The notes under the pieces are model-generated. The model was not told where the DNA came from. It worked only from the letters and a program-made list of their open reading frames with translations, and searched no databases. From the NCBI GenBank assembly GCA_001724265.1, contig MEDY01000273.1, forward strand, positions 1 through 41,679: a stretch of 41,679 bases of DNA, given 5' to 3'. Below are positions 21,335-31,808 of the stretch, piece after piece. The DNA comes from Rhizaria sp. SCN 62-66 (lineage: Eukaryota > Rhizaria, unplaced). The translations under genes were made by a program, and so were the position numbers. Positions within the stretch are counted from its first letter, which is position 1. Each line of letters starts with the position of its first letter.

Positions 21335-23723
21335 TTAGGCGGTGCCCTTGGTCTGCTGCTCGACGAGCGCCTCGATCTCGCTCTCGTTGGCCAGCACCTG
21401 CGCGCGCGCTGCCCAGACCCGCGCGCGGACCTCCTCAAGCCCGGTCTCGGCCTGCGCGATGAGGTCGTGCAGCCCCGCCAACGCGCGCTCCGTGGCACGC
21501 TTCTCGCTGGCGAGCTGCGCGGTCGCCTCGGCCGCCTGTCGCTGCCAGCCAGCCAGCTCGCGGCCCATCTCCTGCAGGTCCGTCGAGACGAACGCGGCGC
21601 TCTTGCCGACGGGCAGCACGCCCTGGCACAGCCGCTGCACGGCGCGCCGCAGGTCCTCGGTCTGCTTGCCAGTGTACACCGCGCCCGCCTTGCGGCCCGT
21701 GGCCACGCGGCCGAGTCGCGGCCCGCCCGCCCCCGCGGCGTCGGCGTCGTCGGCATGCTGGGCCATCGCGGCCTTGATCTGCCGCACCAGCTGCCCACTC
21801 TCGCCGTTAGCCGCAGACGACACCAGGTCGGCGTACTGCTGCTGCGGCTGGCCGGCCTTGTTGCCGCCGCCGAACCCGGCGTTCTCGTTGCTCAGCGCGC
21901 CGCCGCTGCCGCCGCTGCTGCCGCTGCCGCCGTCGCCGTCGCCGTCGTCGTCATCCGCGCCCGCGCCGTCGCCCTCGCGGAGCACGCCGAGCCTCAGCCC
22001 GCCCGCGGCCGCTGCTCCGCCCGCCGCGCCGGCGCCCGCGGCCGCGCCCGCGGCGGCCGAGGCAGCGGCGGCGGCGGAGGGCGCCTTGGGCGGCGCGCGG
22101 CGCGCCGTCTGCATGCGGCCCAGACCGCCTTTGCCGCCCAACGAACCGCCGCCGCCGGCCGCACCAGCGCCCGCGCCGGCGCCGATAATGATCGCGGCGG
22201 GGCCCACTGAGGTCAGCAGACGCACGCCGTTGGCGTCGACCTGGGGCGCCGCTGCAACGGGCTGCTGCGGCAGCGGCTGCTGTTGAGGCTGGATGAGCTG
22301 CTGCGGCTGCTGGAACTGAGGCTGTGGCTGCTGCATAGGCTGCTGCATAGGCTGCTGCTGCTGCATAGGCTGCTGCTGCTGCTGCTGGAACTGCTGCTGA
22401 GGCTGTTGATGCTGTTGTTGCTGTTGCTGCTGCTGGACGGCGGGGACCGGGGCCGCGGCAGGCGCGGGGGCGTCAACGGTGTGGTGGAAGTAGAGCCCGG
22501 CCGGCACGGCGGGGCTGGCGTAGGGCAGCGCGCCGCCCTGGGTAACCGTGAGCACGTCGGCCGGGGAAGTGCCCGACGCGGCGACCTGGGGGGTTGGGAG
22601 ATTTAGCAAAACCAGACGATAGAAGCACAAGAGAAAGATAACATAAGACAAATATGCAAGAAACTAAGTATAATCATGGTTTACACGTGAACATAAAATA
22701 TACAAGTGAACGAGTAAAACTACAGCTCGCTACAAAGTAGTCTGATTTGTTGCCATTGCATACCTGCGCGAACCTCTGGAGGAGGACGTTTGTGGCGGGG
22801 GCCTCCTTGCCGGCGAGGATGTTCCGCGGGTCGATCAGCCCCGTGAGCCCGGCGTCGCCTGAGCCGGCCACGGTGTATGCCACGAGCTTGTTGAGCCACC
22901 CGGCGCGGTCGCCGGCAGCGCCGGGCTTGAAGTTGTCGGCCACCAGCTCGTCCGCGCTGTAAAGCCCCACAGCGTGGCCGGTGGCGGCCGAGATTGCGAG
23001 CACAATATCGAACAGGTACCGGAACGGTGGCTTCTCCAGGTACTTGGCCGCGGGGGCGGGTTTGGCGCACAGCGGGGACAGCAACGCGATCGAGTCCGCG
23101 ATCACGTCCGCGCCCGTCGGCGCCGGTAGCGGGAACGGGGACGAAGTCACGCGGAAAGGACCGAAAAAAGCGCCACCAGCACCGCCACTGCTCGCCTGCT
23201 GCTGTTGAGGCTGCGGCTGCTGCATGACAGGCTGAGGCTGCTGAGGCTGCTGCTGCTGCTGTTGCTGAGGTTGTTGCTGAGGCTGCTGTTGCTGCTGTTT
23301 CGTGACGCGGACAGTGCCGGGCGTAGCGCCAGAGTTGACCGCGTTAATAACGGCGTTCATGTCGAGGTCGTTGGCGCGCGCGGCGGCCTGCGCAAGGCAC
23401 TGCAGCAAGTAGTTGGTCTGATGGCACTCCTTGCCGGCGACGACGTCGAGCGCGCTCGAGTCGATCTTCTGTCCCACGGCGTGCTCGACGGCCGCGCGGA
23501 GCCGGTCCCAGAAGGCCATTTTATCCTCCTTGGCGGCCAGCGTGGCGTGGTCGAGCTGCTCGGGTGAAAAGAGCCCCGCGGGGAAGCCGGTAGCGGCGAG
23601 CAGGTTGGTGACGATGTCGTGCAGGAAGCGGAACGGCGGCCGCTGCAGCAGCGCGTCCTTGAGCGCAGGCTTCGCGATCAGGGGACCCAGGAGGTCCTGG
23701 GTCGCTTTCGTCCACTCGGTCAT
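21335..23723 (-). CDS. IFT54: intraflagellar transport protein 54 (TRAF3IP1/MIP-T3) with two CH-like domains
   Basis: IFT-B subunit that, with IFT20, links cargo and kinesin-2/microtubules during cilium assembly. Exons 23723-22764 and 22585-21335 (donor gtatgc, phase 0), 736 residues. The N-terminal CH-like domain (about 1-115) carries the family signature RPPFRFLHDIVTNLLAATGF, then GLFSPEQL, and VAGKECHQTNYLLQCLAQAA. Unusually, a second copy follows at about 204-323: KPPFRYLFDIVLAISAATGH, GLYSADEL, and LAGKEAPATNVLLQRFAQVA. A Gln-rich linker separates the two copies and another Gln-rich tract follows the second. The C-terminal coiled coil (about 626-736) fits the MIP-T3 C-terminal domain: LRRAVQRLCQGVLPVGKSAAFVS, LQEMGRELAGWQRQ, and a final LANESEIEALVEQQ helix. 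Start ATG 23723 is directly before the domain. The gene implies that the organism builds cilia. Confidence 0.9.
22259..22435 (-). repeat. CAG/CAA-rich tract (poly-Gln) in IFT54 exon 2
   Basis: Plus-strand CTG/TTG repeats encode a Gln-rich linker with several imperfect QQPMQ units after the second CH-like domain. Codons are mixed CAG and CAA with Met/Pro interruptions. Confidence 0.85.
23194..23300 (-). repeat. CAG-rich tract (poly-Gln) between the CH-like domains of IFT54
   Basis: Gln-rich linker (runs of 3-6 Gln with Pro) separating the two CH-like domains. Together with the downstream Gln tract it flanks the second domain on both sides. Confidence 0.85.
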
Positions 23724-24417
23724 CGGGGCGGGGCGGGAGCGCGCGGGGGCTGGGACGGAGACGACAGGGGCTGAAGCGAAGGGTCGAACGAAAGTGTCGG
23801 AAGTGGCGGTGTTGGGGAGAGGAGGAAACTATTGGGTGGAGAGAGCGGGAATATGTGTGCGTTCAAGTGTTAATAATAAAACAAATGTTGTTACCAAGCT
23901 TCATATACACTGGTTGTAGTAAATATGCGTGACAGTTTGAATGGATGCGGGGCGAGAGCGAACAAATTCAAATCTCACTTGGGTGCTGTCCGTTGAACCA
24001 GCGGGTTCAGAGCGACGGGAAACTACGCGACGGAAGCACTATGATTAAAAACATAGATAGAGTTCGTGGGCGAAAAATATATAGTTGAACTTGTTTGCAC
24101 TTTGATGATGAGACGGAGGCGCTAGACACTGGCTACTCCGGTCTGCAGCCGTTGGCCTTGCTGTTTCTCTGTCTGGCTGCTCTCTGTGTGTGGTCGCAAC
24201 TGGGGACTGGCTGCATGCTGAAGCGATGGGAACGGGAAACAGTGATAATAATCGATGTGTATTGATTCGGGTGTAATTAAAAATACAAAAATTAGATGGC
24301 TCGACGTCAATAAATATGCACAAGAGCGACAAAAATACATTATGAAACTTATTAAGTGCTGAATCTCGTGAAAGACGGACGAACTCGTGACTGTACAAAG
24401 CAGCAGCACGCCCGCGC
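23724..24417. other. intergenic region upstream of IFT54
   Basis: 694 bp between IFT54 and the 3' end of the next minus-strand gene. An inverted repeat TGAACC-AGCG-GGTTCA lies at 23994-24009, about 270 bp from the IFT54 ATG. I looked for an RFX X-box (common at IFT genes). GTTACCAAGCTTC near 23889 is only a poor partial match. No gene was recognised. Confidence 0.5.
23994..24009. promoter_or_regulatory. inverted repeat TGAACC-N4-GGTTCA upstream of IFT54
   Basis: A 6-bp perfect inverted repeat with a 4-bp spacer (AGCG). It shares the AACCAGC core with the element at 19270-19283 ahead of SDHAF2. Its length and symmetry suit a dimeric DNA-binding protein. Function is inferred only from position and recurrence. 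Confidence 0.3.
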
Positions 24418-27221
24418 TTACTGGTAGTGATACTGCGGCTGCTGCGGCTGGTACTGCTGCTGCTGCAGCTGCTGCTGTCCGTTGTAGCCGTAGCCCTGAG
24501 CGGCGGACGGCGCGTAAAGGTCCTGCTGCTGGTGCTGCGTCCCGTCGGCCACGGCCACGGCGACTGGGACCACGTTGACCACGTTGACACCGCCAAAGCC
24601 GCCGCTGCCGCCGCCGTTGCCCATGCCGTTGGCGTCGTAGGCGTGCGCCAGGTCGCGCGCGTGCTGCGCTGCGGCCGCGGCCTCGCAGCCGATACGCCGT
24701 TCCTGCTCGACCATGCTGCCCGCGGAGCCCGCGCTGGCGCCCGCAGTGCCGCCGCAGCACAGCGCGAGCGCGGCGTAGATGGCGGCGTCGTGCACGCGCG
24801 CCGCGCGGGGCTGCACCACGTCCGCGGGCCGCTCCACTACGGAGAAGTATCCGTTGACGGCCTGAGACACACATGCAAGAGCGCAAGAGAGATGGCGAGA
24901 GAGCAAGATGAGAGCGACAAGGTAAAATGAAGGTTGTGAGAGATAGTCCGCATCAATTTAAGTAACATATTTATCAAATTGAAGAATTATAAATGAGATC
25001 CTTTTCAGAAAGCAACTGAGTAAAATAGTTCGCATCTCAATTGACATAACACACGTACCGGTGACTTGCCCAGCGGCTGTGCAAACCGCAGGCCGATGAC
25101 GGCGACGACCATGACGGCAACGTACATGCCGTGGAAAGACTCGCCGAGGTACAGCGCGTCTTGGTAGGCGGCCGACACGATGAGCACGACCGGGATGGCG
25201 GCCATCATGCCCACGGTCAGGGCCAGGCTGTGGCGGCGGCCGGCCGCGAAGGCGATCAGCACGGTCGCGGCCACGGACGAGAGGATGTTGAACACAGCGA
25301 CCAGGAAGGCATCATCGGCGCCGTAGCGCCAGTACATGTCGAGCTCGCGCAGAAAGTCGTCCAGGTTGTACACGCCAGTCTGCAGCCCGAACGCGGCCGT
25401 GAGCGAGAGCGGCAGCAGGAGGCACTGCAGCGCGCTCGAGAGCAGCTGGAACGCCGCCGGGTTTGGCCGCCCGCCCTGCCGCCGCTCCACGGCCGTCTGC
25501 GGCAGCGCGAATCCCGTGCTGGGGCCCCCGCGCGCGGCGGTGAAGACGTAGCTGCGCAGCAGCAGCGCGGCGACGGCTGGCACGGCCGCCAGCAGCAGCA
25601 GGCAGCAGGAGCGCACGGTGCCGGGCGAGACGATCCAGTCCGATTGCGACTGCGAGTGCTGCTGCCGGTCAGAGAGGAACACGGTCCCCCACACGATGGC
25701 GGCGCCGGAGAGGCCAGCAGCGAAGAAGTGGCGCCGCGCGAGCAGACGCGCACCGGGCGTGCCAGGGACGGGCGCGGGCGCGGCGGGGCAGCCCGCGGGC
25801 AGCGGGTGCAGCGCAGGGATGGCCACCGTCAGCATGTACAGAATGCGGGGCGCCTTTGTTGTGCAAAAGCAACAGCAGAATGAGAAAGTCAGTGCGATTT
25901 GTGAGGATTTGGCAGAACGTTTCATCATGAATTGATTTAAGTGCAATTAGTCATGTGAGAGTTAAAAATAATTCTGACTTTCCGGTTTAAATATGCAAAC
26001 CTTGATTTAAACAATATGTCTCATATATTAAGTGTGTTATATAGGGACGCATACCTGTGCCAAGACGGGGATGAGCGCGAGGGGCGTGTACTGAGAGCCT
26101 GCGCACACGAGGAACGTAGTCAGCAAGTCGAGCACGGCCAGCACGGCCTGGAGCACGACGTATCCGGGCGTGAGTGCGCGGCCCAGGTGCTTAAGGGCCA
26201 GCGCGGCACCTGCCGCCGTCTCCTCCGCCACGACACCGCTGCCGTTGCCGTTGGCGTCGCCGCCGCCGCTGTGGGGGCCCACGGCGCCCTCCTCAAGTTG
26301 CACGTAGCTGCTGCTGTTGGCGCCGTACCGAGCAACGTTGTTGTTGTTGTTGTTGTTGTTACTGACGTTGGCGCTGTTGTCTGCGCCGGGGTTGCCTGGC
26401 GCGGTGGTGGCGATGTCGCCGGTGAAACTGCAGTACCCATCGGCGAGCCACACGATAACGGCGCCGATAAAACCCGCGGCCGTGGTCACCAGTGCCGTCA
26501 GCGCGATGTTGTTGGGCAGGTAGCCGAAGACGAGGAGCTTGCGCGTGGTCGTCTCGCCAGCGATCAGCAGCGCAAGGACGAAGCAGATGACGGCCGCCTG
26601 CGAGGCCTGCACCGTCGGCGTCACGGGCGCGTCCGCGGGGGGCGTCAGCCGCACGGGCTGCCCGTGCGGCGGCGGCGGCGGCTGCTGCGGCTGCTGCTGG
26701 GGCTGGAGGTACGGCGGTTGTTGCTGCGACGGCGGGTACGGCGGGGACTGTTGGTACGGCTGGGGCGGGGCGTACGCGCCATAGTGCTGAGGCGGGGGCT
26801 GGTGATGCTGCTGGTAGGCCAGATCGTGGTACATCGGGGGCGCGTGCTGCCCGGCCGCAGACGGCGGCTGCTGCGGCGGCTGCGGCTGCTGCAGTTGCGA
26901 GCCGTAGGGCTGGTACTGGTACTGGTGCTGGAGCTGGGCGTGAGGCACGGGGACCTGCGCCGGCGGCACCGAGGCCGGGCCCGTGGGGAGCGCGTTGGCC
27001 GTGTACTGCGGGTGCGACAGCGTGAACCCGGGGCTCACCATCGGGTTCGCGCCCCCGGCCGCGGCGCCGGCAGCGCCCGCGGCGCCGTGGCCGGAGTTGT
27101 TGTAGCCTTGGGGCGCAGGGGTCTCCGCGATTGCGCTGGCGTACGGGATCTCGCGGGGCTTGCGCGGAGGGCTGGAAGAAGTGTCCGGCTCGCTCTCGGA
27201 AGACGACGAGTCGGAAATCAT
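24418..27221 (-). CDS. polytopic membrane protein with Pro/Gln-rich termini, unknown
   Basis: Not recognised. Exons 27221-26055, 25853-25059 and 24861-24418 (donors gtatgc and gtacgt, all phase 0) give 801 residues. The first about 210 residues are hydrophilic: an acidic Ser cluster (SDSSSSESEPD), then Pro/Gln/Tyr-rich sequence with many PPxY-like and QQP motifs. About ten hydrophobic spans follow, for example AAVICFVLALLIAG, ALTALVTTAAGFIGAVIVWL, YVVLQAVLAVLDLLTTFLV, SGAAIVWGTVFLS, CCLLLLAAVPAVAALLL and MYVAVMVVAVIGL. A loop between spans 2 and 3 holds an eight-Asn run. The C-terminal about 130 residues are cytosolic-looking and end in a Gln/Tyr-rich tail (QPQQPQYHYQ). The upstream TTG at 27263 is in frame, but 27221 is the first ATG. 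It could be a transporter or scaffold; no family motif was seen. Confidence 0.75.
26337..26360 (-). repeat. (GTT)8 / (AAC)8 microsatellite, poly-Asn
   Basis: Eight perfect triplets encode eight Asn residues in a loop of the polytopic membrane protein. Perfect repeats of this kind are usually length-polymorphic. Confidence 0.95.
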
Positions 27222-28734
27222 CCCGATGGGTCTGTGTCGCGTCAGGGAGGGCACAAAAACCAAAGCGGATTAGCGTCAAGGAAGGGTGTGAGACTCGAAG
27301 AGACTCTACGTGATAAACATGTGATTTTCACGTTAATATCATTTAGCAATATAATAGCTTTCTTAATAGTCTGAATTAAAGCAAACTTAAACAAGAATAA
27401 CGTGTCTGTGTCTCGAAAGACTCGCATTTAATCAGCTCGGCCTAGAGCCTTTCTCTAACGACGAAGACGACGTAGACTTGGAGTACGTCAAAAATCGTGT
27501 GTGGTGATCTCACAAAATTGAGTCGTGTTCCATACCATCAGTTTTGGTGTGGTTAAAACTGGGATACACCCTAAGCAAGACTATTTACTCTTTTGAAATT
27601 GACTTCAATTGCAAAAATCTTCAAACTGGGCAAAGATATTCGTTCACTTGTCAACTTGAAGCCTCGACTTAAACGTGGCCAACACCTCCTACAATTAATA
27701 AAAGCGAAGGTGTGTTTGTCACTTGTATTTTTCTCAAGTTGTGCCTTTTATTTTAGCGCCGATTATGATCCATTACTTGTTCATGACCAAAAAAGACACG
27801 CAGTGCCTCACAGAAGGGCAGAGACGTCGCTTTCCTGCACAGCAGGTCTTGAAGTCCTAGAGCTCCTGATCATCAGAGGGCGACTGTCGACTCCTCGCAG
27901 GAAGGAGGGGTCACGCACAACGTGGTCAGCAGGCACCGCGTCGTGCAAGATTACTGGACATGGCTTGAAAGACGACAAACCATAACATGTCATTCTTGTC
28001 ACGAGTTTCGGCCATCACGCTGCGAGCACATCAGCACTGCGCCGGCTGGGTACATTATCAATGAGTCGTGTGCGCCCGCATCTTTAACAGATGTGTATAC
28101 GCAGTCAAGCGCTTCAGACAACATGCAAAGCCAGATGTGTTGACGATGTCATTCTCTCATGGTGTTGTTCCAACAGCTAATCCAACCACAAAAACAAAAA
28201 GTATTGATGCAGCTACCAAGAGATCTAACCATGAAACAACATAAGACCATGTCAAATCTCTGCCACATAGATATCAATTTTCGGAAATAGCAATCAAAAA
28301 CGAAAGACTAGCAGGGGGTGTCACCGCAGCGCACGAACAGCTGAGACTTACGGAGAGGGCGTACGGTAATGGGTGTGAGACATCTTCATTTATAAGCATG
28401 ATATCATCCCACTGGTGGATTGATAAACTTGAAATAACAATCTAGCGTACTTATATTAACACCGGACCATCGAATATATCAATTTGGAGCTCATATCTGA
28501 AGGTTCTGACCAGCTTTGCGTTCGGGAACAAAGTCGGAACACTTGATGCTGTGACGACTGGTCAGCGAGTCGAAACTGAGAAACGGCGAGGACGAGGCAT
28601 TCTTTGCAAGGCAGAACATCGCTCATATCTCCGTCTCTGAAAATGAAAGTTGATAATTCGGATGACCTACAGTGTATTAATTTAAATTATATTAACAACA
28701 CTCACTTATATGTTTGTTATCCCTTGCAGGTCGC
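27222..28734. other. 1.5-kb divergent intergenic region
   Basis: The longest gene-free stretch in the window, between divergent genes. Base composition is balanced to A+T-rich. The open frames are short, start at non-ATG codons or lack codon bias, and none looks like a protein of this genome. Just before 28735 there is a good splice-acceptor sequence (ttgttatcccttgcag, ending at 28729). A 5' UTR intron, and therefore a non-coding first exon of the downstream gene, may lie in this spacer. No tRNA or snRNA was recognised. Confidence 0.5.
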
Positions 28735-31403
28735 ATGTCAACGCGCCGCGCCAGTGTGACCTTCTCCGAGGCCGCCCCTGCGCCCCGCCAGGCGCCTCCC
28801 CAGGTCTCTCTCGACACCCCCGGCGTTTCCTTGTCCGATTCTCAGCTGCGCAGTCTTTCCCCAACCTCTCAGCGCGCGATCGACGACCTGGGCCTCGCCC
28901 CCAACGACCTGGTGTCCCTCCCGCTCGAGTCCTTCGCGGCCCCCGGTCTACCCGAGCCCATCCAGCTGCTGCGCGCGCAAAACCGCGAGGCAGAGCGCCT
29001 GCTTGCGCTCGCCAACGTTGTGCAGCACCGCGCCGCGCTGCTGTCGGGCCGCCACAACCTCATGTCGGGCTCGCTGTCCAAGATCCCGCTCTCGATGATC
29101 GCGCAATCGCACACCACGTCGCCCACTCGCGTCGGCGCAAAGAGCGCAAGGAACGCGCACAACAACAGCAACGGTAACGCGGGCTCTCACGCGAACTCGC
29201 TGTCTCTTACGATTCCGCTGCCGAACCAAGTCCACTACGGCGCCTCCACGTCAGCAGCAACCGGCGCCGTGCCCGGGCTGCACAACAGAGGGCGCAGCGG
29301 CAGCGTCACCGCGTTCGGCCCGGACTCCCCGGCCCCCTATAGTAGCAACAGCTCCGGCGGTGCCGCTGGCGGCTACGGCCCGGCCCCGCGCCCCGCGACC
29401 GCTGCCGCTGGCTTTGGCGGCGGCAACCACAACAACGCTGCCTCCGGCCCGTCGCAGTCATCATCCTCGTCAACCTCTGGGACGGCAACGTCGACGTTGG
29501 TGTACAGTGCGCGGCTGACCGACCCGCACCGCGCGCTGCTGGAGCAGACGCAACGCGTGCTTGACCGCGAGCGCGCCTCGGTGATGCGGCGGCAGCAGCA
29601 CGCCATCGCGCAGCTGCACCGTGCCAGCGCCGTTGCGGCGGAGGCCGAGGAGAGCGAGCGACGCGCGCTCGAGAAGCGGACGCAGTCGTGGATGCAGCGT
29701 AAGGTGGAGCTGGTGCTGGACGCGCAGGAGGCCGAGCAGGACCGCAACGAGAAGCGCACGCGCGTGCAGAACATGGACCGCGCGCGCGGCAAGGCGCTCA
29801 GGGCCAACATGGACGCCGGTGACACCGCAGTCGCAGAGAGGCTTGCCAGGTACGACTATCAACACAGAATATATGTGATGTTAAAATTATATTGGCAATA
29901 TAATGTCGTAGCATGTATACTTCATTTGTGTATTGATCTTTTTGTTCTTATTAACACGTCCTCATCTTTGTCTGCATTTCACCTGTTTTGTGTGTTTGGC
30001 TTCCTTTTTCGCAGGCGCGACGCGGCGCGCGCCGAGTGGCAGGCGCAGCGGCGCGAGGAAACGGACCGGCGTCTGGCCGAGGCGCGCGCACGGCAGGCTG
30101 AGGCGGAGCTGGCGCACGAGCGCCACGCAGAGGAGCTGATGCACCACACGCAGGCCCGGCTCGATGCGGGGCAGGCGCGCGCGCAGGAGCACGCCGCGCG
30201 CCACAGGGAAAAGTACCAGGTACGCTTCGCTCTACAAATTCACAACACAACATGCGCACCCATTAGTCCTTAACCGATATCTCCAACTTGAAGAATCAAG
30301 AATACGCGTCTAAAATTGACGACACCGGTATGCCTTAATGCGTCCATGTATCGTCAATATAATCTCTCACGTTGTTCCTGTGCTCTCTCTTTACTGTTCC
30401 AGGGCGTTGCCGAAGTGAAGCAGCAAAAGGTCCTCGCGCGCGACATCACCATGTTCGCGCAGTCCGCGCGCGCCCGCGAGGCGCTCTCCGCGCGCGACGC
30501 CGCGGCCCGCGCGCGCGTGGCGCTGGACCGCGCGTTCACCGACGCCGCGCTGGCCGAAGAAGGCAAGGAGCGTGACCGCCGGCGCTTTTACGCGCTGCAG
30601 ACGCAGATGGGGATCGAGATGACGCGCCGCGCGAAGGTCGACGCGCTCGATGACATGTGGGCCCAGCCTAACGAGGCGCTCGACGCAGCGCGCGCGGCGC
30701 GGGAGGAAGAGATCAGGGCCGTGCAGGAGCAGAGGCTGCTGCGCCAGGAGCGCGTCCTTCGCAACCAGGTACAAGTTCCAACAATCTATACTTTAAGTTA
30801 GAAAACCGCTTCATGTCAAATGATTGCTTCATCTTTGTCTGAATTTGTTTGTATTGTATGTTTTTTGTTTTTCATGTTTGATTTCACTCACATCTCTCTT
30901 CGCAATCTAATTGGTTGCTGCTTTTCCTTATCCCTCTCACAATCTCGCTGCAGGAGCGCCGCGGTCGCCAGGAAGAGCGCGCGGCCGATCTGCTGCGGGC
31001 GCGGCTTGCGGCCACGCAGGCCCGCCTCGGCGCGATGGAAGAGGAGCAGCGGCTGTTCGAGCGCATGCAGCAGGAGCAGCGGCGCGAGGTCTTCGCCGAG
31101 ACGGCCGCGTTCCGCGACGGCTATCACACGCTCCGCATGCGAGGCAACGTGGACCGCATCGCGGCCAACGTCGCGCAACTGCAGGCGCGCCACGAGGCCG
31201 CCGCCGCGGCCGGCGAGGGCGGCGGCGGCGACGCCGCGGGGGGCATGCGGAGCACGGCGACGGCGACGCAGCAGCAGCGAGGGGGATCGGTCTATGGTGG
31301 CTCGACCTCCGGCTACAGCAGTGCTCGCGGTAGAAGCAGTGGTGGCAGTGACGCGGCATACGTGCGCAACGCAATGAGCAAGTACAAGACTGGAAATGTG
31401 TGA
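28735..31403 (+). CDS. coiled-coil protein, possibly CCDC177-like
   Basis: Exons 28735-29849, 30015-30219, 30403-30768 and 30954-31403 (donors gtacga, gtacgc, gtacaa) give 711 residues in a continuous frame. An N-terminal segment (about 34-95: LRSLSPTSQRAIDDLGLAPNDLV) resembles the SPRSLEAC...VKPVELLP region that precedes the coiled coil in vertebrate CCDC177. A Ser/Ala/Gly-rich linker leads into about 380 residues of charged helix dominated by Arg, Glu, Ala and Gln (e.g. RAEWQAQRREETDRRLAEARAR), a long coiled coil. The C-terminus (about 640-711) is Gly/Ser-rich and ends SKYKTGNV. Such proteins are often cytoskeletal or ciliary, but nothing in the sequence proves this. ATG 28735 lies five bases after an acceptor-like cccttgcag, so an upstream exon is possible. 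The gene structure is secure; the family is tentative. Confidence 0.7.
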
Positions 31404-31808
31404 AAAATGTTTTACGGCGCTTATATACCGAATTTTTTTTTAATGTAATTGTAATTTGACGCGTTGAAGTTAAGATATTTGTGATCTTTTGTGTCCACCA
31501 CAAACGCCTTTTGAGGGCCTTGGCCTCTCGACCAAGAGAATCCAGCTAATCACCCTCGATCCGAAAGCTCTTATTCTACGTACAACTGACCTACGTAGCG
31601 CATAAAATCCCCCATTTTCGACATTTTGCTTGCTTTTTAAGTATTTGTTAAATTGTATCACACTCCAAGTGTTGATCTTACCCGTTTTCTGCGTCTGCAT
31701 TTTTGGTGTCTCCTTCGTCCCCCAATCCCAGACCGAGTCTTTCCGCACCTCAAGCGCATCCCCGACATTGCAGCAGCGTTCTGACATTGTATCTGCCTTT
31801 TTTGCCAA
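31404..31808. other. intergenic region
   Basis: 405 bp between two plus-strand genes. It is A+T-rich after the coiled-coil gene stop, then C/T-rich from about 31670, which resembles the leader of the kinase gene. No gene or element was recognised. Confidence 0.5.

Noticed and set aside
23885-23905. RFX X-box ahead of IFT54
   Set aside because: GTTACC is followed by AAGCTTC, which does not give the second half-site; the match is too weak.
23961-24010. tRNA-like TTCAAATC and GGTTCA boxes
   Set aside because: No acceptor stem, D-arm or anticodon arm can be formed around them; they belong to a simple inverted repeat.
26016-27374. 452-codon plus-strand frame opposite the polytopic membrane protein
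   Set aside because: Starts in the intron of the minus-strand gene, is Arg/Val/Gly-rich and without domains, while the minus strand has clear membrane spans and spliced continuity.
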